A stretch of 64,000 nt of DNA, taken from Biscogniauxia marginata. Taxonomy: Eukaryota > Ascomycota > Sordariomycetes > Xylariales > Xylariaceae. The notes beneath the pieces were generated by a model. That model had not been told where the DNA came from. It searched no databases and saw only the letters and a list, made by a program, of their open reading frames with translations. Numbering within the stretch: position 1 is the first letter of the stretch; every line of letters begins with the position of its first letter. The stretch is from contig MU404110.1 of NCBI GenBank assembly GCA_022695795.1, forward strand, positions 124,687-188,686, written 5' to 3'. A program made the position numbers and the translations under genes. Of this stretch, positions 1 through 11,076 are shown piece after piece.

Positions 1-351
1 CCAGTTTTAGTTATGTGGCCCAATGCGAGTTCATCCTGCCATGTCTGCATCATGTCCTTTCCTATTTTGTAGACCCACAAATTATGTTGCACTTTTCGAA
101 TATGCCTCTCTTATATAAGGTGGTAGAGGCATGTTTATTAGCGTCAAACTTTGGCGACTAATACTAAAAGGTATTGGCGCTTTCGACGGCTGAAAAGCTA
201 TTAAAATCACCCGAGAACATGCACATTGACGAATACGTGATTTTACGGGCTAGGGTTACTCTAAAAAGGGCTATAGTTATATGATCGTATACCCTCACGC
301 CTTCCCCGAGGGTTGTGATTGCTCCTTTTAGTTAGACCAACCCTTGCTATA

Positions 352-1178
352 ATGCCTCCTCAGCCGAGAGTGTCATATTTGAGGCTGAACAAGAAATCGA
401 TTGCAATCGCTACGACTTGGCTCTTCAGAAGATTTTTACGTTCAAAGCTATGCTGGTAGATAATTTGTCAATCTTTGAAAAGATTAAGAATGTCGAGGTT
501 GCTATAGTTTACGGAAGCATGTTGAGGTTCACGGGCGAATTTTTAGAGGCATACCGCGTTTTAGAACCACTTCCTATGAGTCCTGAGGTAACGTTACATC
601 TTAGTGCAGTCCTGTGTGAACTTGGGGATTGTGACCGAGCTATTACAAAGTTAAAGCGACAACTACAGCTTATCCATGATCCTAGTTTGCTTTTGCGAAG
701 TCGGATTGCATTAGCCCATGCCTATTACTTCCAATCTTTACAGGCTGCTCGAGAGGGCCAGCAAAGCCAGGATTCCACAAGGATAGCAACTAATATGTAT
801 CTCGACTTGCGCCAACATATACGGGCATATACGCGGAAAGCCAACCTGGATCGATTTTCAATTTTTGTCGGGATTACAATTCTCCACTGTCTCCAAGGCG
901 AGTTAAAGAATTCTTGAAATATGTGGAACGAGAGTTTTCTCGCATTAAAACCCTGCGGGATATCCCCTGGATACACGGATGCTCTTGTGCTATACTCCAT
1001 GAGCGAAATCGAACTAAAATGCCGTATAACAATGGAGAGCAAATTGCACAGGGATAAAATGAGGCTGCATTTTGAAGAACATGACCGCCATCATCGTTTC
1101 CTTGGTTTAGGCTCACTCTGGCCAGACATTATGAAAACTCTTTTCACAACACAGCAGGGGGAAGACACTGTTTGTTAA
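352..1178 (+). pseudogene. Broken TPR-like (helical repeat) protein gene
   Basis: Three frames together give one coherent protein. A likely ATG at 352 is followed within about ten codons by a switch to the frame that runs to the TGA at 915-917. That frame has helix-rich TPR-like text: a YGSMLRFTGEFLEAYRVLEP stretch, then a CELGDCDRAITKLK stretch. From about 850 the sense moves to another frame (residues such as RRVKEFLKYVEREFSRIK, then DIPWIHGCSCAILHER). It then returns to the first frame for FEEHDRHHRFLGLGSLWPDI. At least two or three small indels are therefore needed. A TATATAA-like box lies near 112-119. The paired-helix pattern suggests a TPR or similar scaffold; I do not recognise the specific family or function. 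An unusual intron could replace one frameshift, but no strong donor/acceptor pair is visible at the breaks. Confident that it is coding-derived, much less so of the fold. Confidence 0.5.
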
Positions 1179-3600
1179 GTAGATGAACTTAGATACTGAC
1201 AAGAGACGTGGAGTTTGTTGCTGTTCCAATACAATCGTTTTTATGGCAGTCGGCTAATATTTGGAGATGACTTCAGATATCCAGAGGGATTCAAAATATT
1301 AAAGGAATGATACTGTGGGCCTATCATATTGCTCCTTTCTTCTCACAGGTGATGAATTCCATAGGCTTGAAGGCCCCAGTGCCTAATTTCTCTTTTAGGG
1401 AAATTCATGCACAATGAGCACAGTGCTCCATAACATGTATTTGTGATAATAGAAACTCACGATTGTTGGCATAACATATTGACGCGTTATTTGTCTGTCA
1501 TCCATGTGCATTAGCCTGAACTTACCCATAATTAATTAGAGTCTGATATTCATGTTTCTTAATAGCGGAAGCGGCGAGGTAGTCCTATATCCGGAAGTGA
1601 GCCCAGAAGTATTTCTAAGTAAAATGGACTTTTGTCCCCAAGTGCGGTGTACGGTCAACTCCGGACAGTCAGTTCATTACCCATCGGGATCGAAATAGGA
1701 CATAAAGCTCTAGAAACTATTATGGGATAGGCTATGATACTCATGATAAGCTAAAATGTCAAGGATGCTGTTGGTAGAATGAGACACAGAAACCCTGATT
1801 TCTGTAATTGAATCATTGGCTGAGTAAGTTCATGCTCATCCACCGCAACTGGGGGGACGGGGGGCTGTTTATCGTGACAGGACGAGTTTTTATCTTGGCA
1901 CATGTTCGGGTGACCAGTCAAAGTACAAAATTTGTTACGCCCTTAGCTCCCATGAATCAGGTAATGTATGAGAAGGGACTAAGTTTGATCACGCAGGCGC
2001 AAAAGTATTTACGTGGCACAGATAGGGTGACATTATACTACCCTTGTGCGATATATAAGACTAGTTAGTAGGTGTCTTAATACAAGGTATGTATACATCT
2101 CATGTAATTCCTGTATCTCTTCGGACGAGTGCATGCATGAGGTGTCGTCACCAAAGGAGCGGCGGCTTGTCATACTACTGAAATGCAAGACAACCTAATA
2201 GATGCAGCAAGACACGAAACGGAATACTATATTAGTGTGATCACAGCATATAATAGTACGACTGATCAGCATGCACGGCTACGGAAATTATGTCACCATG
2301 AGGATATCTGGGTAGACCTCGAGTACATAATACCGCGTGGTATATCTAGAATGGATCATGCGATGTTGCTCCTCGTATTGGAAGACATTGGTACCCAATA
2401 CAGCTTGCGTTAAGTAGTTATTGACCCATCCAGACCCAAGATCATACCTACAACAGCTTTCACACTACCCCCTTTTTGCTTCAGCTGATATAGAAAGTGG
2501 TTCAAAATGTCATCTCGCATATTTGTAAAGGAATTTCATTAGTTTGACGAGGATGATAACCGGGGCTCGTGTCTATAACGTTATCACGATAAGTCTCTAG
2601 GATAGCTAACTCAGTAACGGTAGTACTACCGTCAATCCCGGTTATAAAGTGACATACGAAAGAGAATCTACAAAGCATGGTGTAATAATTTAGGGGTATG
2701 GGAAAATATTTTACTGGAGTTGAAGCTAGATTTTGGAAGAATTCGCGAATAGGTATATCATGAGTGAGAAGTTTAGTAGTAATATTTGGATAAGAACGTG
2801 CTTTGATATTGGTAGATGAAGTCTCTGTGCTTGGGCATAGGCTGGTAGTGGACCAGGAAGCATCACTCGAAAGCTAATAAATATTGTTAGTGATAAGGCC
2901 AGACATCACACAGAATATCACACGGCATCTTGATAACCTACCAATCATTCGTTGTTTTTTTAGAAAGCAAACCCTGCAGCTATTGCGCCTTGAGATTTTC
3001 TTTTCACCTGTGGCAGCTTCTAACCAAGCGTAACGATAGAAAGAGACAATGTGCTGTGGAGAACCACTGATCCTAGTGCCTATGCATAGACATGGCTGAG
3101 ATACCTATGATATTCTGTCTCCTGCAAGGATACATTACTGCTTTGAGTACCTCAATTGTATACTGTGGTAACTCCAGAGGGATATCGCTGCATTGCCTTT
3201 CAATTCACCCAATAAACCAACAAGACTGCGAAAATTCAATAGTTCCACGCGGTGTGTATGTAGCGTATGGATTGGCAAGACAGGTTTCGGCTCGATGTAA
3301 GGTTCCATTTATGGATTCGACTTGGCTATCCTCCATTGTTTTGAGGTAATCATATTACCCTTTATACTTATAAGCCCATATGGAGTATTCCTATGACGCC
3401 ATCTCACTACTACTCTGCCCTCAGCGGAGTGACTAACCCGATACATAAAATTACGTGACTTGTCGATTCTGTAGTGACATGAATAGAATTTGGTAAGGGT
3501 AAAGTTCAAAATACTTTTACCTAACCAACTAAGGTTTTGTGGCGTATACTAAATCCGTCTAAGAAGACAAATAATGCATAGTACTTTTGGCTGATTTACG
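1179..3600. other. Gene-poor stretch with two small unsupported ORFs
   Basis: About 2.4 kb without a gene model I can support. Two ATG-started ORFs occur: 2183-2413 (76 codons) and 3092-3349 (85 codons). Neither has a recognisable domain, signal peptide or splice context. The rest is mixed-composition non-coding DNA with no clear repeats. Confidence 0.4.
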
Positions 3601-3607
3601 CCATGTG

Positions 3608-3615
3608 TATATAAG
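3608..3615 (+). promoter_or_regulatory. Probable TATA box of the 3809-5079 pseudogene
   Basis: TATATAAG lies about 195 bp upstream of the ATG at 3809. It is followed by a C/A-rich leader (CAATATCTAGCAACAAG region) typical of fungal 5' UTRs. This supports 3809 as the ancestral translation start. Confidence 0.35.
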
Positions 3616-3808
3616 AGCAAACAAGAACGAGCGTAACCAGATTTTCTTTCCATCCGCATAGTCCCCAAAATCTTGAATATCTTTTATACGTCCAATACAA
3701 TCGAACACATAACACTTTCACAATATCTAGCAACAAGAAACCTCAAAGGGCCAACGTCCTGACCCTACCATCGTTTCAGCTTCAAAATTATCCTCCGGAT
3801 CCCTTCCA

Positions 3809-5079
3809 ATGAACGGTGATTGCCAAGAAGCATGGTCTTGAACGTAGAAACGTTCGAGAATATGAATGCGAAACCGCATCGAAGATGCACGATCCCCAGT
3901 TCATTGCCTTGCGTGTTATCGTTCCCCGCCGCCGAAAATTAACGGAAATCGACTATGATTTATTGCATAGTTATATCAACCCGATCCATTTAAAGGCTGC
4001 CCGAGACGCTCTGGATGCAGACCCAATATTCAAGATATACGAAGAGCTAAGCCAAAAGACCTTCAACGAGACCCAAATGGAGTTGCATACAGCGGGTCCA
4101 TATGCGCCACTTGCTCGATATAGGTTCTTGCTAAAAGAAGATTATATGTTCATCCCCAAGAGAAAAGACACGTCCACTACAGCTGTCAAGCAGACAGGAA
4201 GCCAAAGAGATGCGCTTAAACTGCCAAGCCAAGCCTCCACTAACGATTCAGACATTTCCACGGAGGAACTTACTGCAAAGCTGAAGGACTTGAATCTCAA
4301 CAATCCCCTTCCCAAAGACCCCAGAAGCGGTAACACTCCACCTTCTTCCTCGAAGCGTAAAGGTGGCAATCTCCCTACATAGGGAGGGGTTCGAGCTGAG
4401 AAGTTAAAAGAGGACGAACAGCTTCCCAATATGTTCTCTATCGAACTCAGCAACTGTCTATCTCTATGCGACCCCAGAAATTTGAGTACCAATACACCAA
4501 GTCGAATCAAGTTCCTGGTTCTAAATAACAAAAATGACACGGTGTTCGAAGCCGATACGAATGGATGCAACCGACTGGATATTAAGTCGATGACGCGGAT
4601 TAGTGCCATCCACGAAGCCAAGGTTACGGCGCGCACTTTCTCTGCTTGGACGAGTAAACAGGCTGTTCTGAGGCAGGCCGCCGGCGAAGTATTTGCATGG
4701 ATTCACTCCCACCCTCCAGAAGACTAGGAGAAGATTCCCGGGGACAATAAGCTGTTCATGTGAGTAATACACCATTCTGAGGGAAAGCTAAACTGGGTTC
4801 AATCTACTAATCAGCGGTTCTTTATAATCAAACAGGCGATGTGTCATAATCCAGACCAAGAGAAGTAGGAGCTTCGTTTTCGCTACATTCGATGAAGAGG
4901 CAGTCAAATACGTTATGGGGAAAAATGATCCGAATGATCCGCCATCGTTCATAAACCTACAGGATTATGGCCCAGCAGACTTGAATTCTCCACGGCATGT
5001 GAAAGAAGTGGCGATTATTGAGCTCGCTCAAACATTACAGTTCCAGGAGAAGGCTGGAATAAAGTATGTTCGAGCCTGA
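3809..5079 (+). pseudogene. Unrecognised spliced gene with a start-proximal frameshift and two in-frame TAG codons
   Basis: The ATG at 3809 leads into a stop after ten codons, while the frame one base over is open from 3813. Apart from two TAGs (4380-4382 and 4725-4727) this frame continues to a canonical intron at 4760-4835 (GTGAGT donor, CTACTAATC branch region, AACAG acceptor). It resumes in phase to a TGA at 5077-5079. The next in-frame ATG is 3885. The conceptual product is about 400 residues. The first part is charged and helical (PRRRKLTEIDYDLLHSYINP region). A Ser/Thr/Pro-rich linker spans about 4170-4380, followed by a folded-looking C-terminal half (HEAKVTARTFSAWTSKQAV and SFVFATFDEEAVKYVMG). 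I do not recognise the family. Both TAGs could have arisen from CAG by one C-to-T change at CpA. Alternative: cryptic introns remove the stops, though I see no strong donor nearby. Confidence 0.5.
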
Positions 5080-5535
5080 AGGACCCAGGAGTGTTCTGTG
5101 GCAACTCACAGAGTTGAATTGACCACATTGAGAGTTTGAGATCAGTGTAGCCAAGTTGTCGAGACGCGAGAGAGAGACAGAGAGACAGAGAGCAAGGAGA
5201 AAGGAGCAAGGAGCAAGAGATTCAAGTGTATTCACATGTGTTCCCAGCACCGCACATACAGTCATTACATTCACTAAACCCACAGACCACCATGTCGACA
5301 AGAACTCTCTTTAAGTTTCACTTAGGTAGTTAGGAATTAACTATGCCATCAATGCCAGACACTCGTTTACAAAAGAACCTGTTCGCGATGAGATAAGTAC
5401 GGATGATCTACAGTATAGTGATAGAAACTCTGCACTGCGTTTCACTGCCTTCCTCATGCTGTAGCATGTGAGCTTTCTAGGTAGTTGCCGTTGATGGCTG
5501 TCGACAGCGCACCAATGGCACTGTTGGCTCAGATT
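5080..5535. other. Intergenic, short GA-rich tract
   Basis: No gene seen. A purine-rich low-complexity run of GAGA/AGACAGAG units lies at about 5163-5218. The remainder leads into the solo LTR. Confidence 0.4.
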
Positions 5536-6011
5536 TGTCACGAACCAACCAGGGTAAGCAATCAAGTGACAGGGGTACTGTTCCCACTCTTCTTGCGTCC
5601 GGCTCGGACATGGATCCTGAAGGGGAAGGCGACCTGTTGTCACGTGATATGGATGAGTGTGGATGAGACTCATCCAACAGTATCCAGTGGAGAATGGATG
5701 AGTATGGATGAGACTCATCCAAAGGTATCCAACATACCAATTGTGGGGAATGAAGGACAGAATAACAAGTATAAGAAGGATAAGATTTCCTATGTGTCTA
5801 GTTATTCATTTTCAGTTCTTTAGCTATTAATCTAAGACTACAGTCACTATTTGATACTATAGTGAGAGTACCTTGAAATCTCTCTGACGAATAAAACATT
5901 GTGAACCTCTTGAATCAATCTCAATTAACTGTTACCTTCAAATCAAGAAAACCCAGTACGTACTTACCTGTGAAGTCAGCTGACTAGGAACACACAGGGA
6001 GGTTCGTCACA
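5536..6011 (+). repeat. Solo LTR related to the gypsy elements A and B
   Basis: It begins TGTCACGAACC and ends GGTTCGTCACA, giving TG...CA termini with an 11-bp near-perfect inverted repeat. Its last ~270 bp match the LTRs of elements A and B, including the shared ACGTACTTACCTGTGAAGTC and AGCTGACTAGGAACACA stretches. The 5' (U3-like) half is different: it holds two ~55-bp tandem units, each with a TGGATGAG...GACTCATCCA core, at about 5652-5735. No internal retroelement sequence adjoins it, so it is a solo LTR of a third U3 subfamily. Flanking pentamers (AGATT and GCGTG) do not match, so the target duplication is lost or the LTR is recombinant. It is essentially un-RIPed, unlike most of A and B. 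Confidence 0.8.
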
Positions 6012-7010
6012 GCGTGGTGGTATGCTATCGACGTTACATCATTGATAGAGGGTCTCACAGCTATAGGTTTTGTAACTATATTCATAGATACAATTTCGTT
6101 AAAATACACATGGCCCTGTCTATCACACATTATATACCCTTATTTATAGGTTTGACATGTCACTGCATTCTGGGATGGGTATCCATTACGAGGGACCTCG
6201 TATGGTAGGATGTAATGAAAGAGTTGTTGCGAAGGGCCGGAGGCCCAGCCACTTTATGTAAGGTCTCATGTACACGTATGCGGACTATCTTCTTCCACAT
6301 GTGATACGTACCATCTACGTTATTTTGTTACCAGACTACAGTCACATACTACATAATATGACTCCTGGCTGAATGATTGTGACAATAAGTGTGTCTAACT
6401 TACATAACACGGACAGGCTCATACAGCCTTCCTTCTATAGTAATTAATGGTCTACTTTGGGCAGCCTACGGAGAGCATATTCTCAATGGTGGCAGCTGTA
6501 ATGATCTCAAGCAACTCATTGTTCCCATGGTTCTCCTCGTGTTTTGCCCAAGCCCGACGATAGCTGCTACAGTTCCTAACACTGGATTAGCCTGTGGGGG
6601 TCAAGACAGCCTGTTTAAAGGTAGAAGACCGTAGAAAACTTGAGTGTAGTACAACTAATAGTTAGACCACCCGATATGCGGTCCTTTAAACACAGTGATA
6701 TGTTCCCAGATGGGCCTAAGCCCCTAGAGGGTACAGTCCTAGCATTATGTCGAAGGATCAGCTATGAAGAAGTATAAGTGATTCGTACAAGGTGGGGTTG
6801 ACTTCCTAGGAAGTCAATTCCACCTATACGCGAGGCACTGGCCTCTTTCTTCAGGGGTGAATGCATGGCTTTCTATGTAGCGTGCATGAAAACGGGGAGT
6901 AAAGGATGACTTGCTAGGATGTTGTTTCTTGCGCCTCACTAGCTAGAGTGTTTTACATAACACACACACATCCCAGGTCACGATCTATTGAAATATGAAG
7001 GTATATAATT
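6012..7010. other. Intergenic DNA with a 34-bp palindrome
   Basis: No supported gene. The notable feature is the palindrome at 6791-6824 (GGTGG arm, core TTGACTTCCTAGGAAGTCAA, CCACC arm). Its core recurs at 10314-10332. A CA-rich run lies at about 6961-6970. Confidence 0.4.
6791..6824. repeat. Palindrome, left copy of a pair
   Basis: Near-perfect 34-bp inverted repeat with core TTGACTTCCTAGGAAGTCAA. A 19-bp version of the core is found at 10314-10332, so the two bracket the C48 protease pseudogene. Confidence 0.6.
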
Positions 7011-9671
7011 ATGTCTGCCCCCCCCCTTCTCACGAATAGAAAGCATTGTACCCTTCTTTCAAAGACTTTTCAGGTCACTATATTCAATTTCTTTTTGCCA
7101 ATATTCTTTCTATTCAGTGAGAGCTTGCCCGGAAGCACATTCATCTCTTCCTTCTCCGGAAAGGAGCAACTAGAAAATAATATGATGGAAACATCTATCT
7201 TAGAGTTCCCAGGTATACTGCCACCTAAATATCAATCGGTTGGAGTCACGATCCCCACAACATCTACAAACAAGTCCCGCGCCAGACTGAATACCTCCCT
7301 AGAGACACTAGACCCTCTTCCAGTCGAACCTCTAACGCCTGAAGGGGTAGCATATAAAAGCATCAGCTCAGTGGAATCCTACGCACTCCTCTCCTTGCTA
7401 CTCGATGCAATAGTGAGTGTTTCAAGTGCTCTTATAAGCTCTGAGATAGTGGAAACGTTCTTAAACGAACGTCCTCTCTCTATCCGCATGAAACTACAGA
7501 GTGTGTCCCAGAAGCTCTATCATTGCTGCACCAATCCACGCCCGTATGCACAGGATCAGTCTGGAGACTACATGGAAATCACCGAAAGTCTCGGGATTGG
7601 ATCTACGAACGTGCTGCTCGAATATCCAGAATATGGTAGCAAAGCCACTGAAAAGAGCCCTGACCTCGGTTTGATGGAGCTTTTGGTGAAATTTCAGCAT
7701 ATAGCTGAACAGTACCAGAGGTTGAACGCTCATGTCGAACAAAATTGGCAAGCTGAATCAGACCATGAATCAAGACGTTCTGATGGTTTATCGGTATGTG
7801 TTGATGACGAGGTTATCCCTGACCAGGTCAACCATATGAATAACGCCAATCCTCGAGTTATTGAAGCTCCCTAATATCATCACATACCCGCAGCCAAGAA
7901 GCATCGCGAGACGGCCCCAGCAGACCCCATTGCAAAGAGCCCAAAGACGCAGTTGCCGGCTCCTGAAACGGGGCCTTCCGACTCCGAAATCGAGATCTCA
8001 GTGGAAAGCAGCATGAGCATAGTGTTCCAATCAGATTTGGATTTCGTACATGAGAGCCTACATCAGATTGATTGTTTCGAACTATGCAATAATTCCACGG
8101 ACACCTATCGCGATATTTTCGCCTCCCTAAAGGAGCCAGACTCAAACAAGCGATACGAAAATATGGACGGTGCTAAGTGGAACGAGGTTTTGGGTAAGGC
8201 CGAACGTGACCGACAGAAGGGAGCCATTTACTATGCCTTGACCGCAATTGCGCTAAGCCGGTGGCATTTGGGTCAGATGTAAAGCCAGAGAGAAGGTCAA
8301 CCCTCACTAACAGAGAAGCGGGCGGCCAGAAAAGTATCACAAACCATCATTGGCGAAAGGTCTGACGACAGAAACGCAGGGAAAGCATGGAACAAGAAAC
8401 GCAAGACGTTAAATACGTACCTAGTACGTGGTAGGAAGTGGTCTAAACTGGAAGAAGCGTTCGGCTATGGCATCCTCTTTAAATACGTGTGGTGAGTATG
8501 CCAACTTCCAACCTCTCAGGCGTGAAGGCGTGGCTAACCTCGTGCGAAGGAAACTGGGGAAATCTGCCGACGACACCATATGCGATATCATTTCGCGACT
8601 CGGAAAAAACCCCACCAAGCTGGGCGTACTGAAGCTCCTAGGCGATCAAGTTACGCTGCTCTTACACACCGGCCGGACGCAGCTGAGCGTCTTTAGGGAA
8701 CGCCTCGAAGAGCAAAGACTTGTAGAAGCTATCCCATTGCCTCATACACACGATCGAGTGGCTAGACTCAGGAAACAAGGGAGGCGCATTTTAGGGCCCT
8801 CCGAAAGCAAGCTTCAGCTGCAAGGCAAGCGTTTTACGTTTGATGCCGATGTTGTCTGTAGAATAGGGGTACGACTTGGTTCAACGACGAGCTCATCCTG
8901 CTTTGCCTTCATCTGGCCGATAAGCGACCCAGTGTTCGTGTTGGATTTTGCATCCCGATCCACCGACAGAATTGCTCGTCCAAGATGATGAACAGGCCAT
9001 TCGAAAGAGCCGCGAAGGAAATCCAACGGTCACGGGATGCTGGAACGAAGGAGGCACAGCTTGTGCATTTCTTTCCCCTCCTCCACCATGGAAACCACTT
9101 CAGTATCCTCGAGGTTAATGAGAACGATAAGCGCATTTATCATTACGACCCTCTAGGGAAAGATCCCCAGGAGAGCATCAGATTGAGTGGAATTTTGCGT
9201 CGTCTTCCTTCTTCCTAGAATCCGCTCGGTACTAATTCCGTATCAGGAGGCTTTAATGCGAGAGGACCAATTTCGGGGGCTTACGTACATCGACGAGGTG
9301 AGTTATTTCCAGAAACCTCTTCTGGTTGATTGTGGTTTCTAAACTGCTCACAGGTCGGCCCTCTCCAGCACAACGGATTTAGTTGTGGACCACTGGTTGT
9401 TGCATTTGCGCGGAGCCGCATGCAAGGCGAGAGGTTCGCGGCCAAGGATCTCGAGTGGTGGGAAGCTTTACAGTTGAGGGTTGATGTGCTGGATCTGGTG
9501 GAGAAGGCTTACAACTCAGACAAAATACATGCAGCAGTCAAGACCAATCACAGACGGAAGCGGAAGATAGAAAAAGACGAGGCAGATGGTTCCCGAAAAC
9601 GGGTACACGGGGAGGACTTTGGTGGAAGATATGATTCTAACGCAATAATAGATATAATTACCATTGACTAA
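7011..9671 (+). pseudogene. Ulp1/SUMO-protease-like (peptidase C48) pseudogene
   Basis: One long protein can be followed across this span despite two in-frame TAA codons (7872-7874, 8280-8282), frame changes near 8491, 8870 and 9185, and one real intron at 9298-9353 (GTGAGT...TTTCTAAACTGCTCACAG). The N-terminal half is Ser/acid-rich and disordered. The middle has the KWSKLEEAFGYGILFKYVW segment and a helical region (NLVRRKLGKSADDTICDIIS) that I associate with fungal Ulp1-like proteins. The C-terminal catalytic domain shows WFNDELILLCLHLADK, the His in HHGNHFSILEVNE, the Asp in YHYDPLGKD, and Gln and Cys in LQHNGFSCGP. The whole His-Asp-Gln-Cys set of a C48 cysteine protease is thus still readable. 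A basic KRKIEKDE-type stretch and a terminal AIIDIITID follow. Such enzymes cleave SUMO-like modifiers; here the gene cannot give a full-length product. It starts ATGTCTGCCCCC at 7011; the true start could be further in. Confidence 0.75.
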
Positions 9672-10529
9672 TAAACATTGGAAGTTACCGAGAGTTCTAA
9701 ATTCTAGTAGTAGACTCTCTTTCCCTCTACAGATATGCCCCTTATTACTGTTCTTGAGTATACGTGAATGGGGTACGTCGTACGGCGTAGATGTATACAG
9801 ATTAGCTATTCGTCCTTCAGCGGAGACTTGAAGCTACGTAACGTGGCTTAATTCAGTATATTTGGCCGTCCAAGATTAATACGCTTCCCCTATTAGTGGA
9901 TTCCTCCCTGCTAGATACGATAGCTGGGGGTCGTAGATGTTGGATTCAGAGTATTCATCCCTTATCGCCTTGTATAGCTTAGCATAAGGCATTCTTACCA
10001 TTCCCAGAATACTACTTTGTTCCTATTCAATAGTTCTTCTCCAGGGATATCCATGTCCATTCTGGCTGACAGATTTCCTAGAAATATGGACGAGGCAATG
10101 GTAGGAACAATATATGTGGCGATGGCAAATGTAAGTAAAGCCGTGCAGAGTTGGGTAGTCAGAATGTCACACTTGGGACAGTCATACGCCACCGACCTTG
10201 AAGAGAAAGCAACCATCCTCGATGCAATGTGATAAGATGGCGTACGACACTAACCAAGGATACCTTGACAGGGATATAGTGGTATCCCCGAGCTATGGCT
10301 TTCGACGACATGTTTGACTTCCTAGGAAGTCATTGCATCAATGTTACTAATATAGCATGGATGCTTAGGTATTAGCACGGCAAAAAGGGGCGCGTGGCTC
10401 CACCTCGAGATCTTCTCCTATCCCTTTCCCTCCTCCCCCCTCCCCCCCTTTTCCTCTTTTTTTTTTTTTGGAAGACTGCTCACTATTCGCTATTGAAACA
10501 CCCCCTAGGCCTTCAAGTCCTAAGCAGAC
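9672..10529. other. Intergenic, with palindrome and polypyrimidine tract
   Basis: No supported gene; overlapping short ORFs at about 9995-10232 on both strands have no recognisable content. It contains the right-hand copy of the palindrome (10314-10332). A C/T-rich tract at about 10418-10468 ends in a T run and resembles the pyrimidine-rich promoters of fungal genes, in front of the ORF at 10530. Confidence 0.4.
10314..10332. repeat. Palindrome, right copy of a pair
   Basis: TTGACTTCCTAGGAAGTCA, identical over 19 bp to the core of the 6791-6824 palindrome about 3.5 kb away. Confidence 0.6.
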
Positions 10530-10976
10530 ATGGATAAGAAACAGGCTATGTCACTGTTTATGGCTATTGAGTCACATATGACCCATAGCGAGACCTCGTA
10601 TCCCAACGCATCTCAATGCCAACACAAGAAGAGGGCGGCATGGCATTCCTATCATGGTAGTGCTACATGCCAACGGCACCCCTCTTTCTTTGCTAGCCCT
10701 GTCGATTCACCGAGCGAGCTCTTGGACATTGGTTCGGTACCCCTATTTGTGTTCTGGATGTCTCCTTTACAGGGGACTCTAGCCAATGCAGAGTCTCTCC
10801 TGTGGAATCGATCCAACACCAACTACTGTCAGCTGGTCCTTCCAGAGGAACTGGTTGGCTCCGTGTACGAGTGGACAATCCACCTCTCGACGGTAGTCAC
10901 TTCTGGGGGCCCTAGCAAGGTTGATGCAGTTGTTATTTGTGCTACGCATAATATTGGCTATGGACCTCTGAAATAA
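10530..10976 (+). CDS. Hypothetical protein, 148 aa
   Basis: An uninterrupted ATG-to-TAA ORF downstream of a polypyrimidine tract (10418-10468) that looks like a fungal promoter. The product has no signal peptide or obvious membrane segment. The first half is His/Cys-containing (SQCQHKK, TCQRHPSF). The second half is more hydrophobic and could be a small folded domain (VPLFVFWMSPL, then VYEWTIHLSTVV and VDAVVICATHNIGYGP). I do not recognise it. It sits between two broken genes in the accessory segment. It may be a single-exon gene or a fragment of a larger decayed one; the intact frame and upstream tract are the only positive evidence. Confidence 0.35.
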   Translation: MDKKQAMSLFMAIESHMTHSETSYPNASQCQHKKRAAWHSYHGSATCQRHPSFFASPVDSPSELLDIGSVPLFVFWMSPLQGTLANAESLLWNRSNTNYCQLVLPEELVGSVYEWTIHLSTVVTSGGPSKVDAVVICATHNIGYGPLK

Positions 10977-11076
10977 TCTATCTAAGTATCATTTGACCAT
11001 CTTACTGCATATGACGAGGTCCCTTAACCCTGATTCCCGACATTAGCGCTCGAAAACTCTTCTTCCAAAACCAATC

